NCBI GenBank assembly: GCA_033675265.1
Contig: JAUJYZ010001280.1
Coordinates: forward strand, 701,553-765,552
Length of the DNA: 64,000 nt
Direction of reading: 5' to 3'
DNA from: Actinostola sp. cb2023
Lineage: Eukaryota; Cnidaria; Anthozoa; Actiniaria; Actinostolidae
The position numbers and the translations under genes were made by a program. Shown piece after piece: positions 1 to 8,876 of the stretch. Position 1 is the first letter of the stretch. The number at the start of each line of letters is the position of its first letter. A model generated the notes under the pieces. It searched no databases, was not told the origin of the DNA, and saw only the letters and a program-made list of their open reading frames with translations.

Positions 1-490
1 CGTGGGAAACGTTAATGACATTCAATACACGGTCGGAGTCCGATTCCTTCAAATCGGAGCCGAGTGCGTTATTCAGCGTTATTCAAAACAGAACGCACTT
101 TGTTTGGTTGATCTGTTTGTTTTATCCAGTTATTTTAATAAAGAAGCGTAATCAAATGATCTGTATACTTTATAAAAAAAACCAAGATACCCCCATCAGC
201 ACGGCGAAGCATCAAAACATAGTATAAGCAACCAACGCGAACAACAGTGGCTCAAGTGAGTTCCAATTCCGATGTTTTCCGATTTGTGTTGCATCTTCAC
301 TCTTTTTGGGGTGTATCATGTCATCGTTTACCAGTATTCTACGCAGTATCGGCCTTTTATCATCATATTTTCGTTGTATATTATACGGAATGATTATACT
401 TTTGACTGACTATATCTTTTACAGATCAAGTGTATACTAAGAGCATATTTCGTTCATGGTCCTTTGCTGTTTATCAAAATAATAATAATC
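1..490. other. unassigned sequence at window start
   Basis: No recognisable gene, RNA or repeat. A 70-codon open frame at 15-227 has no family signature and no splice context, so I do not call it. Some AT-rich stretches (around 345-400) lie upstream of the first tandem array. Confidence 0.5.
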
Positions 491-607
491 GGTACCCACG
501 ACCCACGACCCACGACATGGTACCCACGACCCACGACTTGGTACCCACGACCCACGACTTGGTACCCACGACCCACGACTTGGTACCCACGACCCACGAC
601 CCACGAC
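491..607. repeat. tandem repeat, ~21-bp unit (GGTACCCACGACCCACGACTT)
   Basis: Five or so copies of a 21-bp unit built from GGTACC plus two ACCCACGA blocks. The first and last units have an extra CCACGAC. The array gives a spurious short reading frame of TTHDLVP heptads. It is an ordinary minisatellite. Confidence 0.9.
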
Positions 608-672
608 AGTTAGTTACTCCCAAATAAAATGAGTTAATTTTTAGTTTACTGAAATGGTCATATAATAAAACT

Positions 673-808
673 CTTATTAACCGAGCTTGGTCGGTCTGTA
701 CAGGAAAATCTTGACCTCGGTCGTGGTACAGACCTCGCTGCGCTCGGTCTGTACTTTCACGACCTCAGTCAAGATTTTCCTGTACAGACCTCCCGCTCGG
801 TTAATAAG
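673..808. repeat. foldback (palindromic) element, GC-richer than surroundings
   Basis: The left arm starts CTTATTAACCGAGC and continues through TGTACAGGAAAATCTTGACC. The right arm is its reverse complement, ending GCTCGGTTAATAAG. Arms are about 50 bp with a short centre around TCGCTGCGCTC. This would make a long hairpin in RNA or single-stranded DNA. It is probably a small non-autonomous DNA transposon; no clear target duplication was seen. Confidence 0.8.
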
Positions 809-810
809 AC

Positions 811-1843
811 CTAAATATAAGATAAATATATATACATTTGTACATAATAAATACAATATACATATTGAATGCATATCCTGTAGATTTATATACAGTCATG
901 TATGGTACAGTTGTAACTCAGTGGTTAATATACATTCAATATAATACGTATATAAGATAAATATATACATAATAAATACAATACATATTGAATGCATATC
1001 CTGTAGATTTATATACAGTCATGTATGGTACAGTTGTAACTCAGTGGTTAATATACATTCAATATAATACGTATATAAGATAAATATAATTTATACATAA
1101 TAAATACAATACATATTGAATGCTATATCCTGTAGATTTATATACAGTCATGTATGGTACAGTTGTAACTCAGTGGTTAATATACATTCAATATATAATA
1201 CGTATATAAGATAAATATATACATAATAAATACAATACATATTGAATGCATATCCTGTAGATTTATATACAGTCATGTATGGTACAGTTGTAACTCAGTG
1301 GTTAATATACATTCAATATAATACGTATATAAGATAAATATATACATAATAAATACAATACATATGAATGCATATCCTGTAGATTTATATACATGTATAT
1401 AAATCTACAGGAGTCATGTATGGTACAGTTGTAACTCAGTGGTTAATATAACATTCAATATAATACGTATATAAGATAAATATATACATAATAAATACAA
1501 TACATATTGAATGCATATCCTGTAGATTTATATACAGTCATGTATGGTAGAGTGCAGTCCATATGTCCGTGAAATAATACTATTACTAAATAGTACTAAA
1601 TAGTGTTATTTCTATTGTTTTCTATTGTTTCATCAGTGCTATTTAGTAATTATTAGTTAGTACTGTTTCACGGACATATGGACTGCACTCTACAGTTGTA
1701 ACTCAGTGGTTAATATACATTCAATATAATACGTATAGACTATAAGATAAATATAACATAATAAATACAATACATATTGAATGCATATCCTGTAGATTTA
1801 TATACAGTCATGTATGGTACAGTTGTAACTCAGTGGTTAATAT
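811..1843. repeat. AT-rich tandem array, ~123-bp unit
   Basis: Eight copies of a unit containing GCATATCCTGTAGATTTATA, then TACAGTCATGTATGGTACAG, then TTGTAACTCAGTGG. The CCTGTAG marker recurs at 877, 1000, 1129, 1254, 1376, 1519 and 1789. The long 1376-1519 step contains a small inverted copy of the CTGTAGATTTATA segment, and the 1519-1789 step contains an inserted MITE. Each unit carries TGTAACTCAGTGGTTA, which resembles a tRNA-type A box, but no matching B box was seen. Confidence 0.9.
1550..1690. mobile_element. MITE, GAGTGCA family, TA target duplication (copy 1)
   Basis: 141 bp with near-perfect terminal inverted repeats, GAGTGCAGTCCATATGTCCG at the left and its reverse complement at the right, flanked by TA on both sides. 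Neighbouring units of the host array read TGTATGGTACAGTTG with a single TA at exactly this point, so the empty site is present next door and proves a TA duplication. The interior is AT-rich with TAGTACTAAATAGTG motifs and CTATTGTTTTCTATTG. TA duplication fits a Tc1/mariner-mobilised MITE. No coding capacity. Confidence 0.92.
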
Positions 1844-1943
1844 ACATGTAGGTTTCTGACACTCATACACAAAACAACTCTATCAATGACAGCTAGTACT
1901 AATATTATTATATAGTGGATAGATATAGAGATCGAGAGACATA

Positions 1944-2086
1944 GAGTGCAATTTAGAAAAGTGTGAAATAGTAATAACTTTAAATAGTACTAAATAGTGC
2001 TATTTCTATTGTTTTCTATTGTTTCATTAGTGCTATTTAGAACTAATTAGTTATTTATAGTTATCAAGCTTTTCTAAATTGCACTC
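1944..2086. mobile_element. MITE, GAGTGCA family, TA target duplication (copy 2)
   Basis: 143 bp, ends GAGTGCAATTTAGAAAA and TTTTCTAAATTGCACTC, TA on both sides (1942-1943 and 2087-2088). The interior shares TAGTACTAAATAGTGC and the CTATTGTTTTCTATTGTTTC block with the copy at 1550-1690, but the inner TIR sequence differs. It is therefore a diverged or chimeric-end relative. Confidence 0.85.
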
Positions 2087-2244
2087 TAGATTAGAGACAA
2101 TATTAGTTTTAATTATTAACATTAATACTATATTAATAAAAATTAATATTGATATAGAGTATTAGTTTTTTTGATTACTAAATATTGTTTCTTATACCTT
2201 ATACTTTGCATTGGATAGGGCGCTATAATAAAAAAATATTATTA

Positions 2245-2318
2245 CCATATTCACCGGCATATAAGCCGCACTTGCAGATAAGTCTCACCCCGAGTTTGGC
2301 AATGCAAATTTTTCTATC
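2245..2318 (+). mobile_element. partial copy of the CCGTATTCACCGG element
   Basis: Reads CCATATTCACCGGCATATAA followed by GCCGCACTTGCAGATAAG and CCCCGAGTTTGGCAA. It matches the left half of the complete 231-bp element at 33622-33852 with several substitutions. No right end is present, so it is truncated. Confidence 0.75.
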
Positions 2319-2451
2319 CGTTTTTACAAGTGAAGAATCTGTCATAAAGCAAATGAATAATACAAAGCCATCTAGATATTATATAAAACAAATAGATTCC
2401 ATTTTCCCGTACGTCTGTACTCTTTATGTACTATATATACAATTTGAGCGG

Positions 2452-2516
2452 CCGATCTGTATGGGATTTACAAACTCGAGCCGTAAGCGAGAGTTTGTAA
2501 ATCCCATACAGATCGG
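2452..2516. repeat. short near-perfect palindrome
   Basis: Left arm CCGATCTGTATGGGATTTAC plus AAACTC, centre GAGCCGTAAGC, right arm the exact reverse complement ending GATCGG. Weaker symmetry extends outward to about 2441-2526. It is a foldback of the same style as 673-808 and 34777-34889. The overlapping open frames on both strands are by-products of the symmetry. Confidence 0.85.
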
Positions 2517-2518
2517 AC

Positions 2519-2985
2519 GCGAATATTGTATATTGCTTATTGAATCCAACGACGTATTATAAGTGGATGTCTTACTGTAATTTTGATGATAGGAAGCAGT
2601 TTGGCCGAGAAAATTCAACTTAAAGTTGAATGCAAATGAGGACGAATCTGTATCCGATTTACAGATGTCCTCCACGGTAGTGATTTCTATTGTATTTTCC
2701 TCATTAATTATTCATGATTTTGATAAAGATGCACAAAAGATATCAAAATGTGGTGAGAACAACAGTCTCGCCACTTGACTTCGTCTCGTGGCATACTTTT
2801 TTTAAAGAGTACATGCAGATGCACGGGAAAATGGAATCTATTTGTTTTATATTAATATGCTGGGTTTATAAAATGTTAACAATTAAGATAGTGGAAGATA
2901 TATAGAATCTCATGCAGGTATCCTGAGGAGGTACTCTGGAGCAGAGTGTACTTAAAATACATTCACTCGAGCAAGCTACATTGTG
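2519..2985. other. unassigned unique sequence
   Basis: No family recognised. A 63-codon frame at 2714-2905 is unsupported. Nothing here suggests an RNA gene. Confidence 0.4.
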
Positions 2986-2987
2986 TG

Positions 2988-3225
2988 TAAACTGCAGCAT
3001 ATATATATGCATGCATGTCAAGCTAGGTAAACTGCAGCATATATTATATGCATGCATGTCAGGCTAGATAAACTGCAGCATATATTATATGCATGCATGT
3101 CAGGCTAGATAAACTGCAGCATATATATATGCATGCATGTCAAGCTAGGTAAACTGCAGCAAATATACATACATGTCAAGCTAGGTAAACTGCAGCATAT
3201 ATATGGCATGCATGCATGACAAGTT
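2988..3225. repeat. tandem repeat, ~41-bp unit
   Basis: Six units beginning AAACTGCAGCATATATATAT, followed by GCATGCATGTCAAGCTAGGT, at 2988, 3029, 3070, 3111, 3151 and 3187. Alternating ATGCATGC stretches give each unit local dyad symmetry. Confidence 0.9.
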
Positions 3226-3325
3226 CGTCAATCTATAAATTATTTAAAAAAATTATAAATTATTGAAATTATTGAAGAATGAAAATCAGTACAAGGCCTA
3301 GACCTACATTTTAAAGCATTTCAAT

Positions 3326-3637
3326 GCACCTTTACGTAGTTTCCCAGAATGCTTGAGGATTCTGCACGCGCAAGCGAGGTCAGGGTACAAAATAGAAAAT
3401 AGAAAATATTCAGAGAGAATGAAGAAATTCAGTAGAAAACTTAAAAGTGCATAAGAAGAATTACAAAGATAGATGCAAATTATCAAGCAAAAGAAATATT
3501 TTTTTCTGTTCTTGATTACATGTAGTTACAGTAGTCATATTTTCCTCAATACACGATCAATTCTGAATATTTTTTCCCCATGACCTCTCTTGCGCGCGCC
3601 GAATCATGAAGCATTCTGGGAAACTACGAAAAGGTCC
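3326..3637. mobile_element. inverted-repeat element with TTTCCCAGAATGC ends
   Basis: Left end GCACCTTTACGTAGTTTCCC then AGAATGCTTGAGGATTC and GCGCAAGCGAGGTCA. The right end is the reverse complement: TGACCTCTCTTGCGCGCG through GCATTCTGGGAAACTACGAA to AAGGTCC. About 60 bp of imperfect TIR enclose AT-rich filler without an open frame. Target duplication is not clear. Confidence 0.7.
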
Positions 3638-3799
3638 ATCAAAAATAAAACATTACCAAGGGAATATATCAAATCAAAAGGATAATTACAATGCTCAGAA
3701 TTAATTCAGAGAAAATAAAATTCATATCATTGTACATTTCAGGTGATTCCAAATTGCTGATTCCTTTACAGAGAAATTGTGCATGTTGATCGAAAGCTT

Positions 3800-4137
3800 G
3801 ATGAATTGGACTATAAACATAATACTAGACAAACTACATGCTATATATATAGCTATATATATGTGCAAGTGTTTGAATAGGACTATAAACATAATACTAG
3901 ACAAACTACATGCTATATAAGTTATGTGCAAGTGTTTGAATAGGACTATAAACATAATACTAGACAAACTACATGCTATATATAAGTTATGTGCAAGTGT
4001 TTGAATAGGACTATAAACATAATACTAGACAAACTACATGCTATATAAGTTTTATGTGCAAGTGTTTGAATAGGACTATAAACATAATACTAGACAAACT
4101 ACATGCTATATATATATAACTTATGTGCAAGTGTTTG
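3800..4137. repeat. tandem repeat, ~65-bp unit
   Basis: Five units of TTTGAATAGGACTATAAACA, then TAATACTAGACAAACTACAT, then GCTATATA(n)GTTATGTGCAAG. The GGACTATAAAC marker is at 3808, 3880, 3943, 4008 and 4073. Length varies because of a (TA)n tract in each unit. Confidence 0.9.
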
Positions 4138-4796
4138 AATCTCTAATGTTAAAAGTTTTTGCACACAATTCAAATGTACACAAATGTATAAATTATTATA
4201 AATACTAGTACACATGGTATCAGTGTCATATTCCAACACTTTCATGGCCAAAATAAGCTGTTTGTCATACTGAATGTTAAAGCAGCCACATGGAAGAAAA
4301 TTAGTCAGGATTACTTACCATCGTGATAATTTCGCGTGATTAAACTTCTCATCAAATCTGACGATAATTGTCGTAATATCGTTCCCAATGTCAACTTTGA
4401 AGTTCAAAAGGATTGATATGGAGATCCAGTGAAGCAACGGTCAAGAAAATCCACGTTGATCAAGTTTGAACCCTATTAAACCTCCTATGGTGGGTTCGAG
4501 TTATGCTATTTCAGCTTCACAATATTAGTTTTTATCTTCCACGTTCGCTGAAATCTACACTCCATTTTGATGATCGAAATCAGTTGAAGTCCAGAAAACA
4601 ACTTGTTGATCGGCAAATCCTGGCAAAATTTGACCGAAATCAAATCGTAAGAGAGCTCTTCTGTTCGCAAACGTTCAAACCAAATCCACTGGTGATCGTA
4701 ATAAGAATATTTTCAAGATTTTATCCTTGTGCTCACTCGCCGTCTGAAAGTCGGCAACCATTTTGAAAACATCGAACGTGACGTCACTGAGCTTGA
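4138..4796. other. unassigned unique sequence
   Basis: No gene recognised. A plus-strand frame of 87 codons starts at 4503, and a minus-strand ATG in good context (AAAATGG, at 4762) opens 28 codons. Neither matches a family I know. GTGACGTCACTG, a CRE-type palindrome, lies at about 4779-4790, just upstream of the minus-strand ATG. It could be a promoter, but I have no further support. Confidence 0.3.
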
Positions 4797-4900
4797 GGTG
4801 AATCCCCCGGGGGAGGGAGGGGGGGGAGTAGTACTGGGTTTTGATAGGGGTGTCCCGCTGGAGTCCGTAAACCCTGACCCTATATCTAAGACAACGACAT
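4797..4900. repeat. G-run-associated dispersed repeat fragment
   Basis: GTGAATCCCCCGGGGGAGGG then GGGGGGGAGTAGTACTGGG and CCTGACCCTATATC. The GGATGAA/TTCATCC-next-to-homopolymer layout is shared with the tracts at 26826, 27789 and 34130, suggesting a common dispersed repeat family. Boundaries are uncertain. Confidence 0.4.
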
Positions 4901-5036
4901 CTTGAAAATTCATACCCTGTACAAGACATGCAGATCGGTAAAAAGTAATCTGTATAGTACAAGGCGCTTTTTTTCAAAAACCAAAATTTAATACCCTATC
5001 TAAGACTCTAAAAACTGAAAATTACGATCCTGAATA

Positions 5037-5119
5037 CAGTCAAACCTTTATTAAGTCACCTCTATTAAGCGGTCAGTTGGCTATTTCCCGAGGGTGACCG
5101 CTTAATAGAGGTTTGACTG
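5037..5119. mobile_element. 83-bp MITE with CAGTCAAACC ends, TA duplication
   Basis: Left end CAGTCAAACCTTTATTAAG, right end CTTAATAGAGGTTTGACTG, flanked by TA (5035-5036, 5120-5121). An inner CCTCTATTAAGCGGTCA / TGACCGCTTAATAGAGG palindrome forms most of the element. No coding capacity. Confidence 0.85.
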
Positions 5120-6152
5120 TAATTGTTTTAGTATAATTTTAGACTTGAATATCAGAGAAAAGACGAAATTCAGGATTAAAAAAACCTGTTTTATTAGTAA
5201 TTCTGCGTTGGTGATTTTACTTCCGGTCTCGACCAGTGAATATCGTCTCATAATCACTGGTCGCTTGACCAATCACAGCGCGCGAAACTCTATATTTAGA
5301 CGCCCTAATTAGGCGTTCACTCGGGCTACTTTTGTTGATTGCATGACGTCATGCACATTCGACTATAGGCAAATTATCACTGATAAGATCATCTTAATTA
5401 GGCGTTCACTCGGGCTACTTTTGTTGATTGCATGACGTCATGCACATTCGACTGTAGGCAAATTATCACTGATAAGATCATATTAATTAGGCGTTCACTT
5501 TGGCTACTTTTGTTGATTGCATGACGTCATGCATATTCGACTGTAGGCAAATTATCACTGATAAGATCATATTAATTAGGCGTTCACTTTGGCTACTTTT
5601 GTTGATTGCATGACGTCATGCACATTCGACTGTAGGCAAATTATCACTGATAAGATCATATTAATTAGGCGTTCACTCGGGCTACTTTTGTTGATTGCAT
5701 GACGTCATGAAATTATCACTGATAAGATCATATTAATTAGGTGTTCACTCGGGCTACTTTTGTTGATTGCATGACGTCATGCACATTCGACTGTAGGCAA
5801 ATTATCACTGATAAGATCATATTAATTAGGTGTTCACTCGGGCTACTTTTGTTGATTGCATGACGTCATGCATATTCGAATGTAGGCAAATTATCACTGA
5901 TAAGATCATATTAATTAGGCGTTCACTCGGGCTACTTTTGTTGATTGCATGACGTCATGCACATTCGACTGTAGGCAAATTATCACTGATAAGATCATAT
6001 TAATTAGGTGTTCACTCGGGCTACTTTTGTTGATTGCATGACGTCATGCACATTCGACTGTAGGCAAATTATCACTGATAAGATCATCTTAATTAGGTGT
6101 TTCACTCGGGCTACTTTTGTTGATTGCATGACGTCATGCACATTCGACTGTA

Positions 6153-6208
6153 ATAATAATAATAATAATACATTTTATATAGCGCCACTATCCATAACAA
6201 TGATCAGA
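6153..6208. mobile_element. retroposon 3' tail fragment in satellite
   Basis: (AAT)n followed by CATTTTATATAGCGCCAC and CATAACAATGATCAGAG interrupts a unit of the 89-bp array between CATTCGACTGTA and GCAAATTATCAC. TTTATATAGCGC beside a trinucleotide run is typical of SINE/LINE 3' tails in invertebrates, from general knowledge. A GCAAATTATCACT duplication follows it. Confidence 0.55.
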
Positions 6209-6335
6209 GCAAATTATCACTGCAAATTATCACTGATAAGATCATATTAATTAGGCTTTCACTCGGGCTACTTTTGTTGATTACATGACGTCATGCACAT
6301 TCGACTGTAGGCAAATTATCACTGATAAGATCATA

Positions 6336-6868
6336 CAGGAGCCCATAAGTAGGAGCCTCCATCTGGGATGTATTCGTGAGACGACCTGTGACCGGATCAG
6401 GCTATTTTTAGAACACCAGTTTTGCCGCGAAATTTTAACACCAGGAATTTTTGATTTCGGCTTTGTTACGGAAGTTTCTAGCTTTTGGCTTGGTAGGTTT
6501 ACTATTTGATGTTTTTTTTAGTTCCTTGAGAAACAGAACACGAACTTGAAGACTCTTGGTCACTTTCCGATGAAGTACTAAACTCTGCAAAAGAGTCACT
6601 GTAACTATCACTGTCATTTTCGCTCTCTTCACTTTCAGTTTCTTCAATTTCGCCAATTTCTTCGTCCGCCACTTTGTTCATATATCACAAATAAACACAA
6701 ATCATCTACCTCATTGATGCTGATTGGCTCTGTGTAATTCCCATGGGGGATTCCTATTGATTGATGATTAGTTCGCGGGAATAGGTGTTCTAAAAATAGC
6801 CTGATCCGGTCACAGGTCGTCTCACAAACCCAGTACGGTAGATGGAGGCTCCTACTTATGGGCTCCTG
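6336..6868 (-). mobile_element. 533-bp non-autonomous DNA transposon with ~80-bp TIRs and 7-bp duplication
   Basis: Left end CAGGAGCCCATAAGTAGGAG continuing through GACGACCTGTGACCGGATCA and GGCTATTTTTAGAACACC. The right end is the reverse complement, ending GGGCTCCTG. GATCATA flanks both sides, while intact array units read GATCATATTAATT, so the 7-bp duplication is directly supported. The interior holds a short acidic reading frame on the minus strand (6502-6681). Superfamily is not assigned: 7 bp is unusual, and an 8-bp hAT-type event that lost one base cannot be excluded. Confidence 0.88.
6502..6681 (-). pseudogene. acidic Ser/Glu-rich 59-aa reading frame inside TIR element, possible transposase N-terminus
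   Basis: ATG at 6681-6679, stop at 6504-6502, 59 residues. Starts MNKVADEEIGEIEE, then runs of Glu, Ser and Asp (ESEESENDSDSYSDSF) and a short basic tail (KKNIK). No Cys/His or DDE motif is present. Disordered acidic N-termini like this occur in several transposase families and other transposon proteins, so I infer a deletion derivative that kept the first exon of an autonomous parent. It could also be a chance open frame; the steady acidic composition argues mildly against that. Confidence 0.4.
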
Positions 6869-7159
6869 GATCATATTAATTAGGTGTTCACTCGGGCTAC
6901 TTTTGTTGATTGCATGACGTCATGCACATTCGACTGTAGGTAAATTATCACTGATAAGATCATATTAATTAGGTGTTCACTCGGGCTACTTTTGTTGATT
7001 GCATGACGTCATGCACATTCGACTGTAGGCAAATTATCACTGATAAGATCATATTAATTAGGCGTTCACTCGGGCTACTTTTGTTGATTGCATGACGTCA
7101 TGCACATTCGACTGTAGGCAAATTATCACTGATAAGATCATAAGATCATATTGTTTATA

Positions 7160-7284
7160 GAAGTTTTACTGGAATGTAATTCCATATTATTTTGGCAGTT
7201 CTATTTTAAATCAAATATCCTACATGCTTATAGACGGGTATACAAATCCACAGACCTGTGATATGTAAGTAAGTACATGCTTAA

Positions 7285-7368
<84 letters not shown>

Positions 7369-7450
7369 TATAGAAGCTTTACTGGGAATGTAATTCCATA
7401 TCTTTTGGCAGTTCTATTTTAATTTTTAATCAAATATCCTTCATGCTTAC
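7160..7450. repeat. direct duplication flanking a (TTA)n microsatellite
   Basis: GTTTATAGAAGTTTTACTGG with AATGTAATTCCATAT and TTGGCAGTTCTATTTTAA occurs at about 7150-7210 and again at 7366-7430, separated by about 84 bp of (TTA)n at 7286-7369. The second copy leads into the inverted-repeat element at 7451. Confidence 0.8.
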
Positions 7451-7960
7451 ACAGGTAGCCCAAGCTCACCATTTGAAGCATTACAGATTATGCAGTGTAA
7501 GTTTATACGATCAAATACGATCAATCGTTTTTAAAATTATTGTAGTTGTTCTTTGTGAGTTAATTTAACATTGGGGAAAATTTAGTGTCGCTACGAGTAA
7601 GCGAGTTATAGCTGTTTGAATTTTACCGATACACCATACGTCTTGCTCAGCTAATTTAGGAAACGGGGGAATACCCGAATCATATCTCAGTGACCTTGTG
7701 TCAGTGTGTTTAGTTTCTAAGTGGTAACGTATACGAAGATGGATGTCTGCATTCAGTGTAACGCCATACGGTAAAATTCAAACGGCTATAACTCGCTTAA
7801 TTTTAATCGTAGCGACACCAGATTTTTCCAAAAGTTAAACAAACTCACAACGAACAAATACAGACAATTTAAAAACGATCTGTCGTATTTTCGATTTTTA
7901 ATAAATTGACACTGCACAATCTCTATATAAAGCTTTAAATGGTGAGCTTGGGCTACCTGT
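7451..7960. mobile_element. 510-bp inverted-repeat element, ACAGGTAGCCC ends
   Basis: Ends ACAGGTAGCCCAAGCTCACC and GGTGAGCTTGGGCTACCTGT. Arms extend about 180 bp imperfectly, including GTGTCGCTACGAGTAAGCGA on the left and TTAATTTTAATCGTAGCGACAC on the right. The preceding direct duplication offers a relative of the empty site (CATGCTTATAGACGGGTATA then CAAATCCACAG), but the junctions have diverged, so the target duplication cannot be fixed. No protein recognised. Confidence 0.75.
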
Positions 7961-8008
7961 GATGTTAATAGAAAATGTATACAAATCCACAGTGAGCTTC
8001 CAAAATAA

Positions 8009-8217
8009 ACCATAAGCCGTGATCAATGAGTATTGTCAATCTGATTTGTCCTTACTTTAACAGCAGCAGTCTAGCAGTGATTTTCACAAGGACAATTACT
8101 CGTAAAATATTCTTTAACCATAAACCGTGATCAATGAGTATTGTAAATCTGATTTGTCATTACTTTAACAGCAGCAGTCTAGCAGCGATTTTCATAAGGA
8201 AAATTACTCGTATAAAT
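8009..8217. repeat. two-copy tandem duplication, ~108 bp
   Basis: ACCATAAGCCGTGATCAATG with AGTATTGTCAATCTGATTTG and CAGCAGCAGTCTAGCAG at 8009, repeated from 8117 with a few substitutions. Confidence 0.9.
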
Positions 8218-8780
8218 TACAAAGCGTGAGGGTCGATCATACCACATTCCACAAATAATTCGCTTATTATATGGGAGTACCCCCCCCCCCCCCCAACCCC
8301 GGGCACTGGTTTGATGCATGACACAGTGACACTGTTGAACTAGGGACATGATGTTTTCAATCAAAAAACTAATAGAAAAACTAATGCACACAAAAACAGC
8401 CAGGGAAATCCTTTCATTTATCAGGAACATAAGTTCAACGTTTTTTTCTTCGCTTCGTGTTATCTTGTTGACATTCTTTCTCCGTACTGCACTGATGATT
8501 CCAACATGCATGGCGTGTCTCGTTCTTGACAATTATCAATGTCAATAGCTACGTCGAGGTATGCCTGATCCTAATGGTACTGCTGTTGTAATAAGGAATT
8601 AAATATACAAATTGTTTATTTCTAATGTTGCACATTGAATTCAGTAGTCGAAGCATTTCACTTTCGATTAGAAACGACTAGAAGTAGTCTATTTTGATCT
8701 TGTCTACTGAAAATGATAAACATTCCCTTATTTGGCATGGGTCAACGTAGAGATGTGACCCGTGAATTACTGACGCAGAC
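8218..8780. other. upstream region of the TRIM-NHL gene
   Basis: Contains a 15-base poly-C run at 8280-8294 and overlapping open frames of 66 and 117 codons on opposite strands (8179-8548), neither of which resembles a known protein. The poly-C is the shortest of the homopolymer runs in this window. I see no gene. Confidence 0.45.
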
Positions 8781-8794
8781 GTTTCCATAGCAAC
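8781..8794 (+). promoter_or_regulatory. possible RFX/X-box motif
   Basis: GTTTCCATAGCAAC matches the classic RFX-type X-box closely (two half-sites separated by two bases). It lies about 83 bp upstream of the TRIM-NHL start codon, a normal distance for such a site. Single occurrence; function is inferred from sequence alone. Confidence 0.4.
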
Positions 8795-8876
8795 CAACCA
8801 TGTGATCAGAATTCCCAGAAATCACTGAATGAGTTTCTGCTTGTAAAAACGCCTTCAAACAATCAAAGATGGAAAG

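Larger units (their letters stand above)
5300..7150. repeat. 89-bp satellite carrying a CRE palindrome in every unit
   Basis: Units start at about 5311, 5400, 5489, 5578 and 5667 and continue. Each reads GGCGTTCACTCGGGCTAC, TTTTGTTGATTGCATGACGT, CATGCACATTCGACTGTAGG, CAAATTATCACTGATAAGAT. I count 14 copies of the perfect palindrome TGACGTCA, nearly all inside TGCATGACGTCATGCA, and a TGATAAG (GATA-type) site in each complete unit. One unit (near 5700) lacks about 16 bp. The array is interrupted by a short retroposon tail (6153-6208) and a 533-bp TIR element (6336-6868). Confidence 0.92.

Noticed and set aside
8179..8532. 117-codon minus-strand frame upstream of the TRIM-NHL gene
   Set aside because: It includes a poly-Gly run from the poly-C tract and overlaps an opposite-strand frame. 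No domain.
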